DNA from: Rhodopirellula sp. P2
GTDB taxonomy: Bacteria; Planctomycetota; Planctomycetia; Pirellulales; Pirellulaceae
Reading direction: 5' to 3'
NCBI RefSeq assembly: GCF_028768465.1
Contig: NZ_CP118225.1
Coordinates: 2,213,001 to 2,277,000 of the forward strand
Length of the DNA stretch: 64,000 nt
Under the pieces are notes generated by a model. That model was not told where the DNA came from, searched no databases, and saw only the letters and a list, made by a program, of their open reading frames with translations. The position numbers and the translations under genes were made by a program. This document shows, one piece after another, positions 8,322 to 18,287 of this stretch. Numbering within the stretch: position 1 is the first letter of the stretch; each line of letters begins with the position of its first letter.

Positions 8322-8326
8322 GAAAC

Positions 8327-8365
8327 AGCGATAAGCTACTAGCTATCAGCTACCAGCTTATCGCT
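8327..8365 (-). other. 11-bp stem hairpin between tuf and tRNA-Trp
   Basis: AGCGATAAGCT and AGCTTATCGCT form a perfect 11-bp stem around a 17-nt loop that is itself rich in AGCT words. There is no T-run, so RNA processing between the tuf mRNA and the tRNA precursor is more likely than intrinsic termination; this is inference. Confidence 0.5.
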
Positions 8366-8391
8366 TACAGACAACTTTCTGCAAACGCAGA

Positions 8392-9588
8392 TTATTCGAG
8401 GATCTTCGTCACAACGCCTGAACCAACGGTACGGCCGCCTTCGCGAATGGCGAAGCGAACTCCGTCATCCATTGCGATTGGTTTGTGCAGTTCGACTTCA
8501 ACCTTGACGTTATCGCCAGGCATGCACATGTCGGCACCGACCAAGTTGGCCGTTCCGGTGACGTCAGTCGTGCGGAAGTAGAACTGAGGACGATAACCGC
8601 TGAAGAATGGCGTGTGACGGCCACCTTCATCTTTGCTCAAGCAGTAAACTTCTGCTTCGAACTTGGTGTGAGGCGTGATGCTGCCTGGTTTGGCGAGCAC
8701 TTGACCACGTTGGATGTCTTCGCGTTTGACACCACGAAGCAAGCAACCGACGTTGTCACCCGAGCGGCCTTCGGTCATTTCCTTGCGGAACATTTCGACG
8801 CCGGTGCAGGTGGTCTTGGTCGAGTCGGGACCCAAACCAATGATTTCGACTTCTTCGCCGACTTTCACGACGCCGCGTTCGATTCGTCCGGTTGCAACCG
8901 TACCACGACCTTCAATCGAGAAGACATCTTCGATCGCCATCAGGAATGGCTTGTCGTCTTCACGGGTAGGTTCTGGAATGTTTGCATCCAGTGCATCCAT
9001 CAATTCGCTGATGCACTTGCTGGCTTCTGGGTCAGCAGGATTGTTGTAAGCGGGCAGCGAGCTACCGCGAACGACAGGAACGTCGTCGCCTGGGTAGTCG
9101 TACTTGCTCAGCAATTCGCGAACTTCGAGTTCGACGAGTTCGAGCAATTCTTCGTCATCGACCAAGTCGCACTTGTTCAAGTACACGACGATGTAAGGAA
9201 CGCCAACCTGGCGACCGAGCAACACGTGTTCTTTGGTTTGTGGCATCGGGCCGTCAGCTGCCGACACGACCAAGATCGCACCGTCCATCTGGGCGGCACC
9301 GGTGATCATGTTCTTCACAAAGTCAGCGTGGCCGGGGCAGTCGATGTGAGCGTAGTGACGATTTTCAGTCTCGTACTCAACGTGGGCAACTGCAATCGTG
9401 ACGGTCTTCGTGGCGTCACGAACCGTACCACCCTTGGCGATGTCAGAGTAACCCTTCGCTTGTGCCAAGCCCTTCGCTGCTTGAACAGCGAGGATCGCAC
9501 CCGTGGTCGTCGTTTTACCATGGTCAATGTGACCGATCGTACCTACGTTGACGTGGGGCTTGGTACGTTCAAATTTGTCCTTAGCCAT
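8392..9588 (-). CDS. tuf: Elongation factor Tu
   Basis: 398 aa, close to the usual 394-400. G1 GHIDHGKTT, switch II/G3 [13 protein letters not shown]4 NKCD, and the C-terminal barrels ([30 protein letters not shown]) are intact. It delivers aminoacyl-tRNA to the ribosome. The gene sits behind four tRNA genes and ahead of tRNA-Trp-secE-nusG, not behind fusA in the str operon at 37-40 kb; no second copy is in the window. Confidence 0.97.
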   Translation of the reverse strand: MAKDKFERTKPHVNVGTIGHIDHGKTTTTGAILAVQAAKGLAQAKGYSDIAKGGTVRDATKTVTIAVAHVEYETENRHYAHIDCPGHADFVKNMITGAAQMDGAILVVSAADGPMPQTKEHVLLGRQVGVPYIVVYLNKCDLVDDEELLELVELEVRELLSKYDYPGDDVPVVRGSSLPAYNNPADPEASKCISELMDALDANIPEPTREDDKPFLMAIEDVFSIEGRGTVATGRIERGVVKVGEEVEIIGLGPDSTKTTCTGVEMFRKEMTEGRSGDNVGCLLRGVKREDIQRGQVLAKPGSITPHTKFEAEVYCLSKDEGGRHTPFFSGYRPQFYFRTTDVTGTANLVGADMCMPGDNVKVEVELHKPIAMDDGVRFAIREGGRTVGSGVVTKILE

Positions 9589-9805
9589 TCTGGTTCACCT
9601 GCATTCGCGATCCGCACCACTGTTCTCGGGGAGATACGCTCCTCGAAAACCCTTGCTGCCGTCGACCGCGTTCACACCCACGGTTACTCGCCGGCAATTC
9701 GGCCGTGTTGATCGCATTCGATCTACTTGAAAATCGAAACGAAACAAAAACGATGTTGCACTCAAAATCAGCTCCCAAAGGGGAGCCCAACTTTGAGCGA
9801 CTTGA

Positions 9806-9877
9806 AGCTGCTGATGGGATTTGAACCCATGACCTCATCCTTACCAAGGAGGCGCTCTACCCCTGAGCTACAGCAGC
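9806..9877 (-). tRNA. tRNA-Thr (GGT)
   Basis: 72-nt cloverleaf: acceptor GCTGCTG/CAGCAGC, D arm GCTC...GAGC, anticodon loop TTGGTAA (GGT), T loop TTCAAAT. The anticodon stem CCTCC/GGATG has one C-U mismatch at 28-42. The 217 bp between it and tuf hold no gene and form the tuf leader. Confidence 0.93.
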
Positions 9878-9879
9878 GA

Positions 9880-9950
9880 AGCGGGTGAAGGGAATCGAAC
9901 CCTCGTATTCAGCTTGGAAGGCTGCTGCTCTACCATTGAGCTACACCCGC
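9880..9950 (-). tRNA. tRNA-Gly (TCC)
   Basis: 71-nt cloverleaf: acceptor GCGGGTG/CACCCGC, D arm GCTC...GAGC, anticodon loop CTTCCAA (TCC), T arm AGGG-TTCGATT-CCCT. It is only 2 nt from tRNA-Thr(GGT), so both come from one precursor. Confidence 0.94.
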
Positions 9951-9973
9951 GTCTTCAGCCACTCGCAATGAGC

Positions 9974-10031
9974 CACTGGCGGCTAGCTTTCCGGATGTTC
10001 CCGCAGGCGGGCAGGAAAACTAGCAGCCAGT
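9974..10031. other. Imperfect hairpin in the tRNA-Gly/tRNA-Tyr spacer
   Basis: ACTGGCGGCTAGCTTTCC (9974-9991) pairs imperfectly with GGAAAACTAGCAGCCAGT (10014-10031). Together with following TAGCTCGTAGCTAACAGC it belongs to the AGCT-rich spacer sequences seen only in this tRNA-tuf-rplK locus. Confidence 0.4.
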
Positions 10032-10056
10032 AGCTCGTAGCTAACAGCTTCTTCCA

Positions 10057-10138
10057 TGGGGGCTACAGGATTCGAACCTGTGTAGGCATAGCCAGCGGAT
10101 TTACAGTCCGCCCCCTTTAACCACTCGGGCAAACCCCC
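10057..10138 (-). tRNA. tRNA-Tyr (GTA)
   Basis: 82-nt class II tRNA with a long variable arm: acceptor GGGGGTT/AGCCCCC with discriminator A, anticodon stem GCGGA/TCCGC with loop CTGTAAA (GTA), T loop TTCGAAT. Position between tRNA-Thr(TGT) and tRNA-Gly(TCC) matches the thrU-tyrU-glyT-thrT order known from E. coli. Confidence 0.95.
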
Positions 10139-10301
10139 AAATCTTGTTTTCGAATCAAAATTGTGGCTTTTGATTCGAAAGATTTCTTGTTGCGATGCGT
10201 TCGCACCGTGTTCTGTGTTGTTCCCTGAACTTGAACGGCAAACTGTTTCGGTTGTCTGTTGTTCGGTTCAATCGCCGTCGGCGCTGAATCGATTTTGCAA
10301 G

Positions 10302-10374
10302 AGCCAACGGAGGGATTCGAACCCACGACCGGCTGATTACAAATCAGCTGCTCTGCCAACTGAGCTACGTTGGC
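10302..10374 (-). tRNA. tRNA-Thr (TGT)
   Basis: 73-nt cloverleaf: acceptor GCCAACG/CGTTGGC, D arm GCTC...GAGC, anticodon stem GCTGA/TCAGC with loop TTTGTAA (TGT), T loop TTCGAAT. First tRNA of the tRNA-tuf transcript. Confidence 0.95.
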
Positions 10375-10432
10375 CAGCTCAAGTTCACCCCATGCGACAA
10401 CCGATCGACCGGCCTTGCGATGGGGAAGGCAG

Positions 10433-10460
10433 AGTGTACCGATCCGCGAACGGGCGACAA
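10433..10460 (-). promoter_or_regulatory. Candidate sigma-70 promoter of the tRNA-tuf operon
   Basis: On the minus strand TTGTCG (10460-10455) and TACACT (10438-10433) are separated by 16 bp and lie about 60 nt upstream of tRNA-Thr(TGT). The match is good but planctomycete consensus boxes are poorly defined. Confidence 0.45.
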
Positions 10461-10538
10461 GATGGAATTGGGCCAAAATTGGCCTCCCCACAAAATTCTT
10501 GGCCGAATTTCGTCGCAAAAAGCCAAAAGGACGGCTGG

Positions 10539-12302
10539 TCAAGGGAGTTCGTACACGGCGTAAGTCGAATTCCGCTGATTTGCCGCTGGATAAATCTGTA
10601 CCAAAGGCAGTTCCGCTCCCACGACGCGGCGGTCCACCACAATCCAATCGCATCCGTATTGAGCCCGCATGGCCCGCAGTTCGTCGTACCGAATGGTGAC
10701 TCGCATGGTCGAAAGTCGATTTGGGTAGACCTCCAGGAAACGCTTGGCCCATTCTCGCAGTGCCACCGCATCCTGGGGAGTGTCTTTCCAGTTCACCACT
10801 TCGGCCCGATGCGCGTACCACTTGAACGTTTGTTGGTGCCGCGGTGTCAATAAAATCGCGTCTTCCGGCGTGCTGGCCCGCACGAATTGGCAAACCGCGA
10901 TCCAGTCTTCCATCGTTTGACGCTGCTCGGCGTACCCCGCGTCCGCGTTCAGCCCCAGCAAGCGATTGCTGACCGAAACCGGAACTCCGGTCTGAATGCG
11001 TTCCCAGCAGGCCTGGGCGAACATCCCGATCACGACCACGGCTCCCAGCCGGCCAAGCCAAACGGTCGGCCGCCCGGTCTCTCCTGAGCTGGCGGATCTT
11101 CCCCAGGAAAAAAATTGCTTCGACAAGCAGAAATGGACCACCAGGAATGCCAATGTGAGCGGCGTGCTCGCGTCGGCCAACCGAAACCAGTAGAACCGAA
11201 GCCACTTGGCGGCTTGATCGGGGTACACCGCCGGAAGCGTTCCAATCAGCAGCCCAATCAGGCTGATTCCCATCGCTCCGACGGCAAAGCAGCCCAAAAT
11301 GCGGAAACCAATGGCTCGCTGGATATCGGTGCTGCGGGAGCTGCTTGAGGGCAAATCTCGGTTGGAAGCATCGTGGGTTGCCTGCTCGGGCCTTTGCCGC
11401 CAGGCGGTGAACAGGCCCGCCAAACAAGCCACGGTCAGCAATGCGTGACGGAGGTACCAATCCAAATGGAACGCCGCGGGCATCAGGTGGTGCGAGATCC
11501 GGAAGTAAGCGTAGATCCTCGCCGCAGAAATTTGCTCGGCTTCGGTGGCTCCCCAGGACATTGCCGCGGCGGGAACCAACCCAAATAGTGACAACGCTCC
11601 TCCGAGGAACAGGCCTCGGCTGAAAAAGAGGGGACTCGGGGAGGGGTCAGTGCTCGCTGTTTGGTCAGCCAAGGCAGAAACCCGCCAGCGTTTTGGTCCA
11701 CGTTCGGTGATCCAGAATGCAAAGGCGGCTGCAACGACTGACCAGCCTCCGGTCAGCACATGAAATCCTGCGGCGGCGCCCATCCAAACCCAGCCCCGTG
11801 ACCACCGACGCTGGACGATGTCTGCCAAGCCGAACAAGACCAATCCATAGGCGGGGACCTTCGCTTCGATCCCACCCACGACCCATTCACCGGCCAAGTT
11901 GCCATGCTGGATCCCCAAAATCCAAAGGATCAAGACCCACACGCTGCTCATCGGTGGCATCTGCATTGCGCGGGTCAGGCGAAGCAGACCGGCGGCCAAG
12001 ATCGACCAGCCGACGATTCGCCCGATCCAGGCGGTCGCGTTGAGTGAGACGAATTGAGTCGGCCACCCAAACAGCCAGTAGTAGGTCGTGTGGGCTTTGC
12101 CCGAGGACGCGAACAGATCGTTGACGCACCAATCTGGTTGCCAGAAGTTTTTGGCCTTCACCAAGTAGTGAGCTTCATTGACTCCGGGAGCAGCGTCGCC
12201 GGCGTACAAAAAACACACGCCCATCAACGCCAGCCAACTCCATCCCCATGCTGATCGTGAGAGGCGATCGGGCCTTTCCAGCCTTGGCTTTGGCGTCGTC
12301 AC
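10539..12302 (-). CDS. Polytopic membrane protein of unknown function
   Basis: 587 aa from a GTG whose GTGA overlaps the pdxA stop; an alternative TTG start lies 12 bp upstream. The sequence has about ten hydrophobic segments alternating with Trp/Arg-rich loops (for example [30 protein letters not shown]) and a soluble C-terminal ~150 residues with [22 protein letters not shown]. That architecture recalls membrane glycosyltransferase-like or DUF6798-type planctomycete proteins, but I cannot assign a function. It is the last gene of the mutL-pdxA run. Confidence 0.7.
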   Translation of the reverse strand: MTTPKPRLERPDRLSRSAWGWSWLALMGVCFLYAGDAAPGVNEAHYLVKAKNFWQPDWCVNDLFASSGKAHTTYYWLFGWPTQFVSLNATAWIGRIVGWSILAAGLLRLTRAMQMPPMSSVWVLILWILGIQHGNLAGEWVVGGIEAKVPAYGLVLFGLADIVQRRWSRGWVWMGAAAGFHVLTGGWSVVAAAFAFWITERGPKRWRVSALADQTASTDPSPSPLFFSRGLFLGGALSLFGLVPAAAMSWGATEAEQISAARIYAYFRISHHLMPAAFHLDWYLRHALLTVACLAGLFTAWRQRPEQATHDASNRDLPSSSSRSTDIQRAIGFRILGCFAVGAMGISLIGLLIGTLPAVYPDQAAKWLRFYWFRLADASTPLTLAFLVVHFCLSKQFFSWGRSASSGETGRPTVWLGRLGAVVVIGMFAQACWERIQTGVPVSVSNRLLGLNADAGYAEQRQTMEDWIAVCQFVRASTPEDAILLTPRHQQTFKWYAHRAEVVNWKDTPQDAVALREWAKRFLEVYPNRLSTMRVTIRYDELRAMRAQYGCDWIVVDRRVVGAELPLVQIYPAANQRNSTYAVYELP

Positions 12303-13396
12303 GGAATCGCCCAACGGATCGCGGCCAACATGCTATTGACGCTGGCCTTGCCTTGCCAGGCTAAATCCATGGCCGTCCCGTGGTCGACGCTGGTGCGAAT
12401 GATGGGCAGTCCCAGCGTGACGTTGACGGCATCGTCAAATGACAATGCTTTCAGCGGGATCAACCCTTGGTCGTGATACATGCAAACGTAGATGTCGATT
12501 CGCTCTCGCATCGCGGGCGTGAACGCGGTGTCGGGTGACAATGGCCCTTCGATCGTCCATCCAGCCTGCCGCGCCGTTTCAATCGCAGGCAGGATGATCT
12601 GCTCTTCTTCTTGGTGGCTGAACAGCCCGTTTTCACCGGCATGCGGGTTCAGTCCACAAACGGCGATGCGAGGTGGTAGCAAACTGCCGCGTCTTTGGTT
12701 GCGACGCTGGACTGTTTCGCCGGCGAGGTGAATCGTGCGAACCAGCGATTCGGTGTTCAGTTGCGAGGCCACATCGGCCAGCGGAATGTGAATGGTTTCT
12801 AAGACGCAGGCGATCGTGTCGCTGGCCAGCATCATGCGGACATCCGCGGGTTTGCCCTGCACTGCCCTGCCCGCTCGATCGGCCAGCAGTTCCGTGTGCC
12901 CCGGGAAATCGATCCCCGCCTGATGCCAGGCTTCCTTTTGGATGGGGCCCGTCACGATGGCATCGACGTGGCCCGAGACCGCCGCGTCGATGGCGTCGGT
13001 GACAGATCGATAGGAGGCTCGTCCGGTCGCGGCGCTGAATTTCCCGGGGGTGAAGCCCGCGAGTTCTTCCGCGGTGAGCTTCCCACAATCGACAATCCTT
13101 CCCTGCGGTGCGTCACTGGGTGCCGCGAGCGTTGGTGCGGCCAGGAAATCAGCCAGCGAAATCACGTCCGGGCAATCGCAGCCGAGTTGATCCGCAGCAC
13201 GCTGGTAGATCGCTGCGTCACCAAACAGCAGTGGGATACCGGACGATTGGACCTCCGGTGAATCCCAGACTCGAAGGGCGACTTCTGGGCCGATGCCAGC
13301 GGCGTCTCCGATCGTGATCGCGAGCTGAGGCGTTGAACGATTCGCTTGGGGAGGTGGGGTGGAATGCATGGTGTTGGGGGTGGGGGCGTCCGTCAT
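12299..13396 (-). CDS. pdxA: 4-hydroxythreonine-4-phosphate dehydrogenase PdxA
   Basis: 365 aa (family ~330) with a short Pro/Thr-rich N-terminal extension before [17 protein letters not shown]. Metal and substrate motifs are visible: [11 protein letters not shown] (metal His), [11 protein letters not shown], and [13 protein letters not shown] with its conserved His-Asp. It oxidises 4-phosphohydroxy-L-threonine in DXP-dependent pyridoxal phosphate synthesis. ATGA overlap with mutL upstream and GTGA overlap downstream indicate translational coupling in one operon. Confidence 0.93.
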   Translation of the reverse strand: MTDAPTPNTMHSTPPPQANRSTPQLAITIGDAAGIGPEVALRVWDSPEVQSSGIPLLFGDAAIYQRAADQLGCDCPDVISLADFLAAPTLAAPSDAPQGRIVDCGKLTAEELAGFTPGKFSAATGRASYRSVTDAIDAAVSGHVDAIVTGPIQKEAWHQAGIDFPGHTELLADRAGRAVQGKPADVRMMLASDTIACVLETIHIPLADVASQLNTESLVRTIHLAGETVQRRNQRRGSLLPPRIAVCGLNPHAGENGLFSHQEEEQIILPAIETARQAGWTIEGPLSPDTAFTPAMRERIDIYVCMYHDQGLIPLKALSFDDAVNVTLGLPIIRTSVDHGTAMDLAWQGKASVNSMLAAIRWAIP

Positions 13397-15507
13397 GGCG
13401 ACACCGAGGCTCGACCTCGCGGTCCCAGACGACCGAACATCCGGTCCAGTTCATCCCGGCTGAAGAACAACGCTGTCGGCCGACCATGTGGGCAGTGGTG
13501 TGTCTCTTGGTACAGATCCTTTTGTTCCAGCAGGCTGGTGATCTCTTCGGGGGAGAGGGGATCGCCCGCTTTCACGGCGGCTTTGCAAGCGACGGTGCTG
13601 AGCAAATGATTCAGCAGATCCTTGGGGTTGGGATCGCGGCCAGCACCCATCACGGATTCCAGCACTGTTCGCAGCATTTCAGCGGGCGGTTTGTTCGGCA
13701 GCATCGCCGGGTAGGACTGGATCAAAATCGTTTCGCCGCCGAAGTCTTCGATTTCCAAACCGATGCGGCGGAGCGTGTCTTTGGCCTCCAGAGCGGCGGC
13801 GCGTTCGGCAGGTGTCAGCGACACGGGTTCCGGAACCAGTAACTGCTGGGCTTCCAACGAAGCGTTCTCCTGCAGCACTTTTTGGCAGACACGTTCGTAC
13901 AGCACTCGTTCGTGCAACGCGTGTTGGTCGATCACGACCATGCCTTTCTCGTCTTGCGTGACGAGATAACGCTGGTGCACTTGGAACCCGAGGTGGCTCA
14001 CGCTGGGAGTCGGCACGCCGGATGTCTGGGACGCGTTTGCGTGGGAACTGTTTTCGAGGGAACCGACTTGGCCGGAATCATTTGTGGAGGCGTCCCCATC
14101 CCAGGGTGTCATCTCGATGCCTTCGGCCGCGGTCGATGGCCGCTGAGAATCGACGCCACCGCCCGGTGACCACGTGTTCGGGGAAGCGAGCGGCGGGGAA
14201 TGCCCGGTCGCACCCAGGGAGGATTGAGCGGCGTGGCCCAGTGAATTGGATTCGCCAAAGGGGCGGAAGTTGGGCGTGCCGCTCGCGCCGCCCAGCAGTT
14301 GAGTGTTTGAGTTGGCGGAAGGTCCGGCAGGAGGCCCGCCGGTTCGAGCCCATTCGATCACGGACTGACGCTGCTGGTCGACTTCGTTGGGGCGCATGCC
14401 CATGACCGATTCAGGAACCGTCTGGCGCTGTTCCTCTTCGCTCATTGGGGCGGGGACAGGATTGGAGCCCACGCGATGGGTCATGTCGGTGGAAAGAAAT
14501 CGCTGACGAAGCGTTTGCAACAACCGACTGTACACACGTCCGCTGTCGGTGAAGCGAACTTCTAATTTCGCGGGGTGCACGTTGACATCAATCATGTCCG
14601 CTGGCATCCGCATTCGCAGGAAGCAAACCGGATGACGACCGACCATCAGCATGCCGCGGTAAGCTTCTCCCAACGCATGTTGCAGGGCTCGGTCGCGGAT
14701 ATGCCGTCCGTTGAGGAACAGGTACTGCATGCGGTTGTTGCCGCGGCTGACCGATGGGTCGCAGGCGTAACCGGATATTTGAACGGTTTCGTCTTGGTTT
14801 TCGATCGGGATCAACGCTTCTGAGATTTCGGTCCCGAAGAACGATTCGATCCGGTCCGCCCAACGCGTCGTCGGCAACAGGTCAAACATCTCTTTGTCGC
14901 CGTTGCGCAGGACAAAGTGAACCTTTGGGTTGGCAAGCGCCAGACGTGTGAAGGCTTCGACGATGTGGCCGCGTTCGGTTTGCGGGGTCTTCAGGAATTT
15001 TCGACGAACCGGGGTGTTGAAAAACAGGTTCCGGACTTCGATCACGGTCCCGACAGGGCAGCCGCAGGGGCCCGGTGTTTCGATCACTCCGCCCCGAATG
15101 TCGATTTGGCAGCCGCCGTCTTGTCCTTCGGCGCGGCTGCGAATGGTCATTTGGGAGACACTGGCGATCGATGCCAGGGCTTCGCCGCGGAAACCGAGGG
15201 TGCCGACGTGGAACAGGGATTCGTCGTCGGGCAGTTTGCTGGTCGCGTGGCTGGTCACGGCCAGCGGCAATTGCTCCGCTGTCATTCCGCAACCGTCGTC
15301 GCTGATCCGGATCAGCTCCACGCCGCCCCCTTCCAGACTCAGTTCAATCCGAGTGGAGCCAGCGTCGATGCTGTTTTCGAGCAATTCTTTGACCACCGAG
15401 GCGGGCCGTTCAATCACCTCGCCAGCGGCGATTTGATTGACCAAGTGGGCCGGCAATTGGCGGATGATGCGAGGTGGCTGGGCGGTCGTGGCGGTGGGCG
15501 TGCTCAT
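13393..15507 (-). CDS. mutL: DNA mismatch repair protein MutL with endonuclease motif
   Basis: 704 aa. N-terminal GHKL ATPase: [27 protein letters not shown], and [11 protein letters not shown] Pro/Ser/Gly-rich linker (~residues 360-490) joins the dimerisation domain, which carries the metal endonuclease motif [12 protein letters not shown] and the downstream CPHGRP zinc motif. This is the nicking type of MutL used in bacteria without MutH. It acts with MutS on replication errors. Confidence 0.95.
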   Translation of the reverse strand: MSTPTATTAQPPRIIRQLPAHLVNQIAAGEVIERPASVVKELLENSIDAGSTRIELSLEGGGVELIRISDDGCGMTAEQLPLAVTSHATSKLPDDESLFHVGTLGFRGEALASIASVSQMTIRSRAEGQDGGCQIDIRGGVIETPGPCGCPVGTVIEVRNLFFNTPVRRKFLKTPQTERGHIVEAFTRLALANPKVHFVLRNGDKEMFDLLPTTRWADRIESFFGTEISEALIPIENQDETVQISGYACDPSVSRGNNRMQYLFLNGRHIRDRALQHALGEAYRGMLMVGRHPVCFLRMRMPADMIDVNVHPAKLEVRFTDSGRVYSRLLQTLRQRFLSTDMTHRVGSNPVPAPMSEEEQRQTVPESVMGMRPNEVDQQRQSVIEWARTGGPPAGPSANSNTQLLGGASGTPNFRPFGESNSLGHAAQSSLGATGHSPPLASPNTWSPGGGVDSQRPSTAAEGIEMTPWDGDASTNDSGQVGSLENSSHANASQTSGVPTPSVSHLGFQVHQRYLVTQDEKGMVVIDQHALHERVLYERVCQKVLQENASLEAQQLLVPEPVSLTPAERAAALEAKDTLRRIGLEIEDFGGETILIQSYPAMLPNKPPAEMLRTVLESVMGAGRDPNPKDLLNHLLSTVACKAAVKAGDPLSPEEITSLLEQKDLYQETHHCPHGRPTALFFSRDELDRMFGRLGPRGRASVSP

Positions 15508-15817
15508 AGCCCCAACTTACCGCGCGAGGCCTGCATCGCACCAGGATCATCGTTGGGCGAAGCGGCAGATTGATTGGTTCTGGCGTGAGAGGAAACGATT
15601 CGCCGGGACGGCCGGGAAATTCTTCGCAATCGGCAAGGTTGCCCGAATCGTGGAGGTTTTGTTCGCCGTTTGTGGCATAGCAGCTCGTTGATTTCGTCAG
15701 CCGAAACGCGATAGCGTCCGGTTCGTCTCCCGAAACCGAGGGCCATCGCCCATCGGCTGATCGCTCAATCGACGAATCGGTTTCAATCATCAACCATGCC
15801 ACTGGTGAGGAGAGGCT
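15508..15817. other. 310-bp intergenic region, no gene seen
   Basis: Upstream of mutL and downstream of the truncated sulfatase, both on the minus strand. ORFs here are short and shadow-like. It should contain the mutL operon promoter; I see no convincing boxes and no repeats. Confidence 0.5.
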
Positions 15818-16783
15818 TCACTCTTTTGACGGCACCCATCCTGGTCGGCCTCGGCGGTTGTTTCTCACCGCTTGTTCCCAGGCCAGGTACTTGCCTCTCA
15901 GGCGGTCCAGCTCACCAGGGTTTTGCGGGGCCAAATCATTCTGTTCGCCAATGTCATCGGCCAGATTGAAGAGCCATTCCTGGATCGTTGTTCGGCCGTC
16001 GGTGGTGGCTTTTTCTTGACGGACATACTTCAGGTTCCCGTCACGCATGCCGCTCCAGACTTGAGGGTCGCGAGGCTTTCGCCAGTGCAGCGTGCGGGGG
16101 TGAGGCGGTTCGTCGGTCGCGGCGAGTGAAAGCACATCAATTCCCTCCATCGCGTCTTCTTGAGTGGGCATGATCCCAGCGGCGACCAGCATCGACGCGG
16201 TCAGATCGAAGGTGATCGTGACTTGGTCGCTGACCACGCCCTCGGGCAAATGTCCGGGCCAACGAGCGATCAAGGGAACACGGATTCCTCCCTCAAACGC
16301 CTGCCCTTTGAATCCTCGCAGTGGTTCGTTGCGACTCGCCGAGGTGCCGCCGTTGTCGCTGGCGAAAATCACCAGCGTGCGATCGGTCATTTCCGATTCC
16401 TCGATTGCTTGCAGTACCTTTCCGATGCCTTCGTCCATGTGACGAACCATGGCTCGGTAAACACCCGGCGGATCGGCGTTCTGTTTCCAAAGCGGTGAAT
16501 CCAGCGGCAGTGGATCGACGGGAGACTCGCCGGGCGGCTGATAAGGAGTGTGCGGCGCAGTGTAAGGCAAGTACAGAAAGAATGGTTTGTCGTTGACGCT
16601 TCGGTCGCCGATATATCGCACCGCTTGATCTGTGATCGTGTCAGTGAAGTAACCTTTGCCGCTGATCGGTCGGCCGTTGTGGAACAGGTTGTAAGCAGGT
16701 ACGCAGGTATCATCGGGTATGTGAGCCGTTGGCGTTAGCCACGGTTTCCACGCACAACCGGGGCGAACGCCCAAGCGGCTCAC
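15818..16783 (-). pseudogene. 5'-truncated sulfatase remnant
   Basis: The 321-codon ORF encodes only the C-terminal part of a formylglycine-dependent sulfatase: VKFI-type helix region (AVRYIGDRSVNDKPFFLYL), the metal/substrate block FASDNGG, GGIRVPLIARWPG and the C-terminal subdomain (LKYVRQEKA, LFNLADD). The N-terminal ~150 residues with the metal-binding DD motif and the CxPSR modification site are missing. The first ~26 codons, including the GTG start, lie in or next to the 63-bp palindromic element at 16721-16783, which marks the truncation point. It cannot be an active sulfatase. Confidence 0.8.
16721..16783. repeat. 63-bp palindromic element with GTGAGCC ends
   Basis: Starts GTGAGCCGTT on the plus strand and ends AGCGGCTCAC, giving ~10-bp terminal inverted repeats. 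The interior has short palindromes (GGGCG-TT-CGCCC) and CGTGGCTAACGCC. It is closely similar over its length to the copy at 41743-41806, and similarity continues a few bases outside (ATACCCGATGA). It sits at the 5' break of the sulfatase remnant. Confidence 0.8.
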
Positions 16784-16808
16784 GAGATGGAACCCGAGTC
16801 GTTCGAGA

Positions 16809-18287
16809 TCACGAACCCGGTTGGCTTGATTTGCTCGGCGGAGTTTCCAAACGTCGAGGCGAAACGTCCGTGGATCTGCCGATTGGGCGTTGGCCTTGGC
16901 CAGGCTGATCTTTATCCCCCAAATCCTGACGAGCTTGCTCCGCCAAAACGGTCAATTGAGCAATGATCTCAGGATGCGTCTCGGCAACGTTGTGCTGGCA
17001 GGCAATGTCGTCGACCACGTTGAACAGAAGCGTCGTTGGTTTTTGCGAAGCGTTGAAGTGTGGGTGTCCGGGCGATGCGTCGATGGGCAGGAACATCTTC
17101 CAGGGACCGGAACGGACGGCTTGCAGTTGATCTTGATGGTAGTAGTAAAACGCGTGATAAGGCGTCTTGGCGTTTGATTCACCAAACAGCAGTGGTGCAA
17201 TGTCATGGCCGTCAAATTGCCGATCCGGCGGCAGTTCGCAGCCGGCAAGCTTCGCAAACGTGGGCAATAAATCCATCGTGGTTGCCAGTTCGTCACATTG
17301 GGTTCCAGCGGGCACTTTGCCGGGTTGCCAGACGATCGTGGGGACGCGAAAAGCACCTTCGCTGGTCGTGTACCCGCGACCGTGGAGCGGCAGGTTGGAA
17401 CCTCGGCTCAAGTCATCCGGATCGCGGTTGATCGGGGCGCCGTTGTCGGAGGTCCAGATCACGAAGGTGTTTTCTGCGATGCCGAGTTCAACGAGCTGGT
17501 CCAGCATCTCACCGATCGACCAATCCAGTTCCTCGATTGCATCACCCCAGGGGCCGTTCCGGCTTTTGCCGCGAAATGCGTCACTGGAAAACGGCGTCTT
17601 GGTGCTGCCGGGCATGGCTTGTGGGAAATACAGAAAGAACGGTTCCTCCTTGTGTTCGGCAATCCACCGCATCGCCTGCTCGGTGTACCGCTTGGTCAAT
17701 CCGTCTCGGTTGCAGGGGGCTTCGATGACGGTTTCGTTTTCCATCAAGGGCAACGGTGGCCAATGCGATCCGTCTTGTTTCCAAACTCTCTCGGTCATGT
17801 CGTCGGAGTAAGGCACCCCGAAGAACCAATCGAACCCCTGACGGGTTGGCAGGAATTCCGGTTGGTCCCCTAAATGCCATTTTCCGACCAAGGCCGTGGC
17901 GTAGTCCTGTTGCTGGAGAACTTCCGCGATCGTGATCTCATCCGGATGCAAACCATAGGGAGAGACAGGTCGCAGAACCGCACCGTCTCGATCGTTCAAG
18001 TGCATTCCTACCCGCTGTGCATAGCAACCCGTCATGATGCTGGCACGTGAGGGGGTGCAGACTCCGGCCGTGACACAGAAATGAGTGAACGTTCGCCCTT
18101 CCCTGGCCATGCGGTTCAGGTTGGGCGTTCGATGCAACGTCGATCCGAAAGGTTCAATGTCCCCGTATCCAAGGTTGTCGCAGTAGACAAGGATGAAATT
18201 CGGTTTCGTCGCGGCATTGGCCTGGCCACTGGCAATCACCGGAGCGATTGCGAGCATCGTCATGGCCAAGTGAGCAATCAAACGCAT
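16809..18287 (-). CDS. Arylsulfatase family protein, exported
   Basis: 492 aa with a signal peptide (MRLIAHLAMTMLAIAPVIASGQANA). Catalytic features are complete: N-terminal NFILVYCDNLGYGD, modification site CTPSR, ALVGKWHLGD with its Lys/His, and WTSDNGAP. The Cys must be converted to formylglycine by a sulfatase-modifying enzyme. It hydrolyses sulfate esters, probably of marine polysaccharides or glycolipids. The ATG shares one base with the stop of the ceramidase-like gene (TGATG), so the two are co-translated; the C-terminal ~40 residues are polar and low in complexity. Confidence 0.9.
   Translation of the reverse strand: MRLIAHLAMTMLAIAPVIASGQANAATKPNFILVYCDNLGYGDIEPFGSTLHRTPNLNRMAREGRTFTHFCVTAGVCTPSRASIMTGCYAQRVGMHLNDRDGAVLRPVSPYGLHPDEITIAEVLQQQDYATALVGKWHLGDQPEFLPTRQGFDWFFGVPYSDDMTERVWKQDGSHWPPLPLMENETVIEAPCNRDGLTKRYTEQAMRWIAEHKEEPFFLYFPQAMPGSTKTPFSSDAFRGKSRNGPWGDAIEELDWSIGEMLDQLVELGIAENTFVIWTSDNGAPINRDPDDLSRGSNLPLHGRGYTTSEGAFRVPTIVWQPGKVPAGTQCDELATTMDLLPTFAKLAGCELPPDRQFDGHDIAPLLFGESNAKTPYHAFYYYHQDQLQAVRSGPWKMFLPIDASPGHPHFNASQKPTTLLFNVVDDIACQHNVAETHPEIIAQLTVLAEQARQDLGDKDQPGQGQRPIGRSTDVSPRRLETPPSKSSQPGS

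Noticed and set aside
8485-9711. 408-codon plus-strand ORF
   Set aside because: Antisense to tuf.
10117-11460. 447-codon minus-strand ORF
   Set aside because: Runs through two tRNA genes and is out of frame with the membrane protein gene.
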